Shown here piece after piece: positions 58,261-64,000 of a DNA stretch of 64,000 nucleotides. The translations under genes and the position numbers were made by a program. Source of the DNA: Erysipelotrichaceae bacterium. Lineage in GTDB: Bacteria; Bacillota_I; Bacilli_A; Erysipelotrichales; Erysipelotrichaceae. Position 1 is the first letter of the stretch; every line of letters starts with the position of its first letter. The notes under the pieces are model-generated. The model did not search any database. It had not been told where the DNA came from and saw only the letters and a list, made by a program, of their open reading frames with translations. Location: contig JAUYTU010000019.1 of NCBI GenBank assembly GCA_030694975.1, forward strand, positions 62,001-126,000. Direction: 5' to 3'.

Positions 58261-59980
58261 ATTTAAAGATTTATCGATCGGTCGCGCAATTTTCCTTGTA
58301 ACGACCACGATCGTCGGAATTATCATGCTGTTATCAACGACACTGACCTATCAGTTGATTTTTGCTCGTACCGACGAATTGATTGAGAGCACTTCCAAAG
58401 AAATCAACAAGCAAGTCGTCATGAACTATGAAAACTATTTGAGTAATGTGATCGACACATCCAACTCTTTACAGAAATATATTCTGGAACTGACCAAGGC
58501 TTCGGAAATGACCAACCTTGAAAATCTGTTTATTGCTACACTGAACATTGAGCGAAATATTGAAAATATTGCACTTTTCGATTTAAGCGGTCGTCCCATC
58601 GTTACCAGCACAAAGGAAGATATCACCAATGATATCATCGGCCGATCCTGGTTTATCGAAGCACGCAACAACGTCGACATCCATCATTTCAGTTCCTCTC
58701 ACATCGAAGATGTCGTTATAGACGGTACAACCGAAGTGTTTTCGGTATCGAGAAGCATTTACTATTATGATGAAGGTGTGCAGAAAGAGGGCGTTCTGCT
58801 CATTGATATCGATACCAGCAACCTCAAAGCGCTAGCAGCTCAAACCAACCTGGGAAACCAGGGCCACATTATCATCACCAATCAAGGAAACGAATTGATC
58901 TACTCCTCCATGCCCAAATGCACTTCGGATGTTTGTGAGAGTGCGCGAATTGCGAATGATATCGTGCTTGGCGGTAAATTGGTAACACTTGATAATACGG
59001 CGATGTTTGTGAATGTCAATACGATCAAATATACCCGTTGGAACATTGCAACGTTTATTAACGTTAACGACATTACCAATTCGAAAACCGATACACTTTA
59101 TCGAATTGTTCTAATATTCCTAGGTACGTTGATTGCCATTGCAATTTCATCCGCAGTGTTCTCCATGCGCATTTCAAAACCGATGAATAAGTTAAAGGAA
59201 CATATCCATCTGATTCAGGAAGGTGATTTTGATACGATGGTCCAAGTTGAGGGTCAGCGCGAGGTTGTTGTTTTGGCAGAGGCATTCAACTCAATGAGCA
59301 ACCGCATCAAAGAGCTGATGCAACGCGTATTGAAAGAACAAGTCGAGAAACGCAAAACGCATTTTGTGGCATTGCAAAATCAGATTAATCCGCATTTTTT
59401 GTACAACACTCTGGACTCCATCGTCTGGTTGAGTGAGAACAATCGGAATAAGGATGTTGAGAAAGCGATCATCGCTCTGTCGAAATTCTTCCGTATGAGC
59501 ATATCCGATCAAATGAGTACCGTTCAGTTAAAAGATGAAGTGGAGCATGTGCGCAACTATCTGCTGATTCAACAAATCCGCTATCAACACTCCTTTAAGT
59601 TTGAGTTTGATATCGACAAGGAAATTGAGCATAATTATGTATTAAAGCTTTCTTTGCAGCCCTTAGTTGAAAATGCCATCATTCACGGTATCCGACCGGA
59701 AGAATCCTTTACCAAGATTTTGATTCGTGGCTATCAGAAGGATGGCTTTACGTTTATCGAAGTTTACAATGAGGGTTACGGTATGACTCAGCAGCGCATT
59801 GATGACATTCATTCAATGATTCGCGGTGAAAAAGAGTCTGAAAGTATGGGGTTGAAGAATGTGTATCAGCGATTACGCTTGTACTATGGTTTGAGTGCAG
59901 ACTTGTTTATTGAAAGTGAATTGGATGAGTTTACCAAAGTAACGATGAAAATACCCATCGGACAGGAGGCGCAATTATGA
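58250..59980 (+). CDS. YesM-type sensor histidine kinase
   Basis: 576 residues from the ATG behind GAAGGAG; longer in-frame extension overlaps the regulator and is rejected. Two helices (about 12-35 and 285-307) flank an extracytoplasmic Cache-like domain with ENIALFDLSGRPIVTSTKE; HAMP at ~310-365; His_kinase region with QNQINPHFLYNTLDSIVWL (His382, probable phosphoacceptor) and ATPase box LSLQPLVENAIIHGIRPEE. It probably reads the MglB-like lipoprotein encoded next. Confidence 0.95.
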   Translation: MINRFKDLSIGRAIFLVTTTIVGIIMLLSTTLTYQLIFARTDELIESTSKEINKQVVMNYENYLSNVIDTSNSLQKYILELTKASEMTNLENLFIATLNIERNIENIALFDLSGRPIVTSTKEDITNDIIGRSWFIEARNNVDIHHFSSSHIEDVVIDGTTEVFSVSRSIYYYDEGVQKEGVLLIDIDTSNLKALAAQTNLGNQGHIIITNQGNELIYSSMPKCTSDVCESARIANDIVLGGKLVTLDNTAMFVNVNTIKYTRWNIATFINVNDITNSKTDTLYRIVLIFLGTLIAIAISSAVFSMRISKPMNKLKEHIHLIQEGDFDTMVQVEGQREVVVLAEAFNSMSNRIKELMQRVLKEQVEKRKTHFVALQNQINPHFLYNTLDSIVWLSENNRNKDVEKAIIALSKFFRMSISDQMSTVQLKDEVEHVRNYLLIQQIRYQHSFKFEFDIDKEIEHNYVLKLSLQPLVENAIIHGIRPEESFTKILIRGYQKDGFTFIEVYNEGYGMTQQRIDDIHSMIRGEKESESMGLKNVYQRLRLYYGLSADLFIESELDEFTKVTMKIPIGQEAQL

Positions 59981-60981
59981 AAAAATTAGGAATACTATTG
60001 TTTGCTTTCGTCTTATTGGGATGTGAGGTTAAGAAAACGGAGATTCCTCTGTTGATTTATGATATGCAAGATGCCTACATGTTTGATTTTGAGAAAAAAA
60101 TTCAAGAAGCGACCAATGGATTCTTTGATTTGGTGACTGTCGACGGACAGAACTCGCAAATCATCCAAAATGAAGATATTGATAAGTGGATTAATGCGAA
60201 GGTTCCTTTGTTGATTGTTAATCCGGTCGATCGACTGAGCGTGTATTCAATCATTGAAAAAGCGAAGAAAAGCGGAACGAAGATCATTTTCTTTAACCGC
60301 GAACCCTTAGCGCAAGATATGGATCTGTATGATTCAGTATATTATGTGGGTGCCGATGCGGCAGAATCTGCGAAGATTCAGGCTCAAATCATTATGGAAT
60401 TGTTTGGTAATAATCCGCAGCTCAATGCGTTTGATAAAAACGGTGATGGTGTGATTCAGGCTGTGATCCTTAAAGGCGAACAAGGGCATCAGGATGCGGA
60501 GGCACGCACGAAAGTTGTTGTTGAAACGTTAACGGGGGCCGGCTATAAAGTTGAAGTGTTGGATATCAGTATTGCCAATTTTGATCGTCAAACCGCAAAA
60601 ACAGCGATGGACGGACTAATCACATCTCATGGTAAGAACATCGAAGTCGTCATTTCGAATAATGATGCAATGGCTTTAGGAGCGATTGAAGCATTGACCG
60701 ATAAAGGTTACTTTATGGATACCAACAAAGACGGCAAAATTGACCGTGCCTCTGAAGTGTGGATTCCGGTGGTCGGAATTGACGGATTGGATATTGCGAT
60801 GGAACAAATTGAGTCTGGCTTTTTGTATGGTACCGTGTTTAACGATTCGCAAAATATGGCAGAAGCCATCGTTGAGTTGGCTAATCTTTTAATCAAAGGA
60901 GAAGATGTGTCCGATTTAAGCTTTACAATTACCAACGGGAAGTACATTTGGATTAATTATAAGAAGATTACCAACCAATGA
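59977..60981 (+). CDS. MglB-like galactose/glucose-binding lipoprotein, sensor-linked
   Basis: 334 residues, 4-bp overlap with the kinase. Lipobox VLLGC, Cys16. DKNGDGVIQAVILKGEQGHQDAEARTKVVV is nearly the calcium-loop and following strand of E. coli MglB, and NNDAMALGAIEAL and VVGIDGLDIAMEQIESG are other binding-protein motifs. A second EF-hand-like DTNKDGKIDRA lies at ~248. Being co-transcribed with the kinase, and separate from the transporter's ChvE protein, it likely presents sugar to the kinase. Confidence 0.9.
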   Translation: MKKLGILLFAFVLLGCEVKKTEIPLLIYDMQDAYMFDFEKKIQEATNGFFDLVTVDGQNSQIIQNEDIDKWINAKVPLLIVNPVDRLSVYSIIEKAKKSGTKIIFFNREPLAQDMDLYDSVYYVGADAAESAKIQAQIIMELFGNNPQLNAFDKNGDGVIQAVILKGEQGHQDAEARTKVVVETLTGAGYKVEVLDISIANFDRQTAKTAMDGLITSHGKNIEVVISNNDAMALGAIEALTDKGYFMDTNKDGKIDRASEVWIPVVGIDGLDIAMEQIESGFLYGTVFNDSQNMAEAIVELANLLIKGEDVSDLSFTITNGKYIWINYKKITNQ

Positions 60982-61002
60982 TAATAATGATTATTCATTG
61001 GT
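60974..61002 (+). terminator. Hairpin after MglB-like gene
   Basis: ACCAATGA/TCATTGGT stem overlapping the stop codon; few T follow, so weak. Confidence 0.4.
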
Positions 61003-61050
61003 GTGCTTTGTGTAAGATATCATAAAAAATATGACGATTTCTTAATTTTA

Positions 61051-61074
61051 TGTAAGCGGTTACTGTCCTATACT
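61051..61074 (+). promoter_or_regulatory. Sugar transporter promoter with cre box
   Basis: TGTAAGCGGTTACT (61051-61064), 13/14 to the cre consensus, just upstream of TATACT (61069-61074). The -35 is poor, consistent with activation by the AraC-type regulator and CcpA repression. Confidence 0.6.
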
Positions 61075-61106
61075 AAGATTAGCATAACATGCAAAAGGAG
61101 AGAAAC

Positions 61107-62201
61107 ATGAAGAAATTGTTCGTTACAATGATCGCATTACTGCTTTCAGTGATGGCGTTGACCGCTTGTGCTCCGGCGAAAGCTACCGTAGATATCGGTA
61201 TCGTATTGCCGACACGCGATGAGCCGCGCTGGATTCAAGATGAAACCCGCTTTAAAGACGCTCTGGAAGACAGCGGTTACTCCGTTGAAATTCTGTTTAG
61301 CCAAGGTTCAACTGCAACCGAATTGGCAAACGTCGAAACCTTATTAGCTAAAGGAATCAAAGTTTTGATTATTACCGCTCAGGATGGCGATGCTGCCGGT
61401 GCTGCTGTAGAAAAAGCAAAAGCTGAAGGCGTTACCGTTATCGCTTATGACCGTTTGATCACCAATACGGCTGCCGTCGACTACTACGTTACTTTCGACA
61501 GTATCGCTGTTGGTGAAGCACAAGGGAAGTTCTTAGTTGATAAGGCTACTGGAACCGGCAATCCGTTATACTTATATGCCGGTGCTGCTTCTGATAATAA
61601 TGCATTCTTGTTCTTCGAAGGTGCTTGGAAAGTATTGCAACCGAAAGTTGCTGATGGCACATTCGTTATCAAGAACTCCTCAAAAGCTGTTGAACTGCAA
61701 GGCACATTGGCTTTGACAAGAACTCAAATGGCTGACATTCTTGGACAAGTTACCACCAACTGGGATTTCAACACAGCGAAAAACTTGGCTGAAACTCACT
61801 TGACAGCAGCTACTGATGCTGACAAAGGCGATGTATTTATTTTGGCACCGAATGACGGTACCGCTCGCGCAATTGCTGATGCATTTGCTGCAGATGCTGC
61901 TGTTACCAGTTATTTAGTTACCGGTCAAGATGCTGAAAAAGCTTCTGTTCAGTACATTATTGACAGTAAACAATCGATGACCGTATTTAAAGATGTCCGT
62001 ACATTGGTTGCTGATGCAATCAAGATGGCTGTCGATGTTTTGGATGGTAAAACTCCGGTTACTACAGGTGCATATGATAATGGAAACAAAGATGTTCCTG
62101 CGAAACAAACCGCTGTTGTCGTTGTTCATAAGGACAATGTAAAAGCTGCATTGATTGACTCCGGTTATTATGCGGCTAGCGACTTCACATTCCCGAACTA
62201 G
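61107..62201 (+). CDS. chvE: ChvE-like multiple-sugar-binding lipoprotein
   Basis: 364 residues from the ATG behind AAGGAG. Lipobox LTAC, Cys21. VDIGIVLPTRDEPRW, LIITAQDGDAAG, APNDGTARAIADAF and VTGQDAEKASVQYIIDSKQSMTVFKDVRTL are the conserved segments of ChvE/xylose-type binding proteins. It delivers aldoses to the GguA/GguB transporter encoded downstream. A strong hairpin separates it from the ATPase gene. Confidence 0.9.
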   Translation: MKKLFVTMIALLLSVMALTACAPAKATVDIGIVLPTRDEPRWIQDETRFKDALEDSGYSVEILFSQGSTATELANVETLLAKGIKVLIITAQDGDAAGAAVEKAKAEGVTVIAYDRLITNTAAVDYYVTFDSIAVGEAQGKFLVDKATGTGNPLYLYAGAASDNNAFLFFEGAWKVLQPKVADGTFVIKNSSKAVELQGTLALTRTQMADILGQVTTNWDFNTAKNLAETHLTAATDADKGDVFILAPNDGTARAIADAFAADAAVTSYLVTGQDAEKASVQYIIDSKQSMTVFKDVRTLVADAIKMAVDVLDGKTPVTTGAYDNGNKDVPAKQTAVVVVHKDNVKAALIDSGYYAASDFTFPN

Positions 62202-62219
62202 TCTACGATTTGATTTGTT

Positions 62220-62246
62220 GCAGTGGCGGGGGTTCCCCGTCACTGC
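62220..62246 (+). terminator. Intercistronic hairpin chvE-gguA
   Basis: GCAGTG-G-CGGGG-GTT-CCCCG-T-CACTGC: 11 bp of stem with one G-T pair and GTT loop, most stable hairpin of the region, followed by a short T run. A partial terminator or stabiliser that keeps binding-protein mRNA in excess. Confidence 0.75.
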
Positions 62247-62271
62247 TTTCTTAAAAGAAGGGATCGATACA

Positions 62272-63789
62272 ATGAGCAATATTCTTGAAATGCGTAACAT
62301 TACCAAGGATTTCCCCGGTGTCCGAGCGCTTGATGATGTTAATTTCTCGGTCAAAGATGGTGAAATTCATTGTCTGGTTGGTGAAAACGGTGCCGGTAAA
62401 AGCACGCTGATGAAGATTCTAAGCGGTGTATATAAAAAAGGTGAGTATCAGGGTGATATCGTTTTAAGCGGCGAGGTTATGAATTTTCATGGAATTCGCG
62501 ATAGCGAGCGAATGGGTATCGGTATCATCCATCAGGAACTCGCTCTCATTCCAGAATTATCTGTCTATGAAAACATGTATTTAGGCCACGAAATCAAGCG
62601 TGGGTCTTTTATTGATTGGAATGAAACCATTACGCAAAGTGTGGAGTTTCTTAAAAAGGTAAACCTTGTGGTTGAGCCAGAGGAGAAAATCAAAAACCTG
62701 GGTGTCGGTAAGCAACAGTTAGTTGAAATTGCCAAAGCATTAAGTAAGGATTTGAAACTATTGATCCTCGATGAGCCCACAGCTGCGCTTAATGAGGAGG
62801 AAAGCGATAACTTACTCAAACTGTTGAAAGAGTTAAAAAGTCATGGTGTTACTTCGATCATGATTTCCCATAAACTTAAAGAAGTCATATCGATCGCGGA
62901 TACGGTCACGGTCTTGCGCGATGGTAAGACGATCTGTTCATTATCGAAAGAGAGAAATGAGATCAATACGCAGGTCATAATTAAGAACATGGTCGGCCGT
63001 GAAATCAATGATGTATTTCCGAAACGTCCTGTTAAGGAAATTGGCAGTATAGCTCTTGACGTAAAAAATCTGAAGTCTTACAGCCGTGAGTTGGGCAGAG
63101 ACATTATCAAGGACGCATCCTTCTATGTCAGAAAAGGTGAAGTCGTGGGTGTTGCCGGATTAATGGGAGCCGGAAGAACGGAATTGGCTTTAAGTCTGTT
63201 TGGCAATCCGTTGCACTATGTTGTTAGTGGTGATGTTTCAATGGAAGGACAGAAAGTTCAGCTTTCTTCGCCCAAATCAGCAATTAAAGTGGGGTTGGCT
63301 TATGTTACTGAAGATCGCAAAGGGAACGGGTTGATTTTGATTCAAGACATCAAGCAGAATATTACCTTAGCTAATTTGATGGAAATTTCGCGAAATACGA
63401 TCATCGATCAAAATCTGGAAATCAATGTGGCAAACGAATATAAGCAGTCGATCAATATCAAGACGCCGACTGTCGAGCAGAAAGTTCAAAATCTTAGCGG
63501 GGGCAATCAACAGAAAGTTTCGTTGAGTAAGTGGTTATTCACACTTCCGAAGGTGTTGATCTTGGATGAGCCGACGCGAGGAATCGATGTCGGAGCAAAA
63601 TTCGAAATATATACCATTATTAATACCTTGGTTTCAAATGGTTTAAGTATTATTCTGATTTCTTCGGAACTTCCAGAAGTCATGGGCATGAGTGATCGTA
63701 TCTACGTGATGAATCAAGGGCGGATTGCTGGGGAAGTGGATGCGAAAACTGCATCTGCCGAAAAAATCATGGAATTAGCAACGGATTAG
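62272..63789 (+). CDS. gguA: Sugar ABC transporter ATPase, GguA/MglA-like
   Basis: 505 residues, two fused ATPase domains typical of sugar importers. Domain 1: Walker A GENGAGKST (37-45), signature LGVGKQQLVEIAKAL, Walker B LLILDEPTAALN. Domain 2: GLMGAGRTEL in the altered Walker A, LSGGNQQKVSLSKWL signature and VLILDEPTRGIDVGAK. It powers uptake of sugars delivered by ChvE. Start chosen behind AAGGGA. Confidence 0.93.
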   Translation: MSNILEMRNITKDFPGVRALDDVNFSVKDGEIHCLVGENGAGKSTLMKILSGVYKKGEYQGDIVLSGEVMNFHGIRDSERMGIGIIHQELALIPELSVYENMYLGHEIKRGSFIDWNETITQSVEFLKKVNLVVEPEEKIKNLGVGKQQLVEIAKALSKDLKLLILDEPTAALNEEESDNLLKLLKELKSHGVTSIMISHKLKEVISIADTVTVLRDGKTICSLSKERNEINTQVIIKNMVGREINDVFPKRPVKEIGSIALDVKNLKSYSRELGRDIIKDASFYVRKGEVVGVAGLMGAGRTELALSLFGNPLHYVVSGDVSMEGQKVQLSSPKSAIKVGLAYVTEDRKGNGLILIQDIKQNITLANLMEISRNTIIDQNLEINVANEYKQSINIKTPTVEQKVQNLSGGNQQKVSLSKWLFTLPKVLILDEPTRGIDVGAKFEIYTIINTLVSNGLSIILISSELPEVMGMSDRIYVMNQGRIAGEVDAKTASAEKIMELATD

Positions 63790-63802
63790 GGAGGGTGAAG
63801 AT

Positions 63803-64000
63803 ATGAACAAAATTAAAAACTATTTCAGTGAATTAAGCATATTGCTAAAACTCAACGTCCGGGAATACGGTATGTTTATCGCCCTTGCGGTCATCATGCT
63901 TATATTCTCGTATTATTCGGGTGGATTGTTTGTCAGTCCAAGAAACCTGTCGAACTTACTGAACCAAACCGGATATATTGCGGTATTGGCCGTGGGTATG
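63803..64000 (+). CDS. gguB: Sugar ABC transporter permease, GguB-like (cut by window end)
   Basis: First 66 residues, starting behind GGGAGGG 13 bp after the ATPase stop. REYGMFIALAVIMLIFSYYSGGLFVSPRNLSNLLNQTGYIAVLAVGM is the N-terminal part of the RbsC/MglC/GguB permease family. Called GguB from its ChvE-GguA context. Confidence 0.85.
   Translation, partial: MNKIKNYFSELSILLKLNVREYGMFIALAVIMLIFSYYSGGLFVSPRNLSNLLNQTGYIAVLAVGM

Noticed and set aside
1-64000. CRISPR arrays, rRNA, tRNA, transposases, prophage genes
   Set aside because: Looked for; no regular direct repeats with spacers, no cloverleaf or rRNA-like tracts, and no transposase, integrase or capsid-type ORFs were found.

Overview
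The window reads as one contiguous stretch of a low-to-moderate GC Bacillota chromosome. The clues are AGGAGG-type ribosome-binding sites, near-consensus vegetative promoters, CcpA-type cre boxes, a FabK-type FASII cluster, OhrR, YesM-type kinases and NDK/CvpA-like housekeeping genes. An Erysipelotrichia-like or related Firmicute is my best guess; no rRNA or tRNA gene was found to settle it, and I see no phage, IS element or CRISPR array.

Layout. (1) 1-7916: a catabolic island with the end of an amidohydrolase, a DUF1116 (AllG/YlbE-like) protein, a cyanurate/barbiturate-type ring-opening amidohydrolase, a cytosine-deaminase-like amidohydrolase, an esterase-like hydrolase and a TAXI-type TRAP transporter, preceded by a promoter with palindromes and a cre box. 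This looks like uptake and hydrolysis of an N-heterocycle. (2) 7942-17938: small membrane proteins, a methyltransferase, Fe-alcohol dehydrogenase, NDK, a flavoprotein, CvpA, a strongly promoted structured RNA, a YggT-like protein, a C39-like protein, a YtcJ-like amidohydrolase and birA. (3) 18151-28837: a complete type II fatty-acid operon (acpP-accBCDA-fabH-fabK-NMO-fabD-fabG-fabF-fabZ-plsC). The birA/acpP gap packs a perfect BirA operator, a perfect cre and a FabT-like palindrome in the promoter. (4) 28931-36101: a PadR-DUF1700-DUF4097 operon under a perfect operator, redox enzymes, a second structured RNA/terminator, RNase H, a serine hydrolase and a YhhN protein. (5) 36104-43557: a MarR-controlled heterodimeric ABC exporter, a broken mini-gene, VOC and DUF1287 proteins, and a third structured leader before an AEC carrier and a HAD phosphatase. 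(6) 43649-45072: a small operon with a DUF2089 protein, two tandem paralogous 46-residue proteins and two proteins sharing one domain. (7) 45087-54881: OhrR/Gpx, a diguanylate cyclase, glycosyltransferase, phospholipase-C-like protein, a cluster of RsiV-like lipoproteins with a PstS-like protein and a glutamine-amidotransferase-like hydrolase, and a CPBP protease. (8) 54955-64000: DhaKL, then a sugar system: AraC-type response regulator, YesM-type kinase, MglB-like lipoprotein, ChvE-like lipoprotein, ATPase and the start of the permease.

The best leads for undescribed biology are the structured RNA at 13583-13808, the tandem mini-proteins at 44362-44659 with their operon, the ring-opening hydrolase with altered lysines beside DUF1116, the two promoter-structure-terminator elements at 33545-33704 and 41650-41790, and the multi-input control region of the FASII operon. 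All family calls are from reading motifs; no database search was run.
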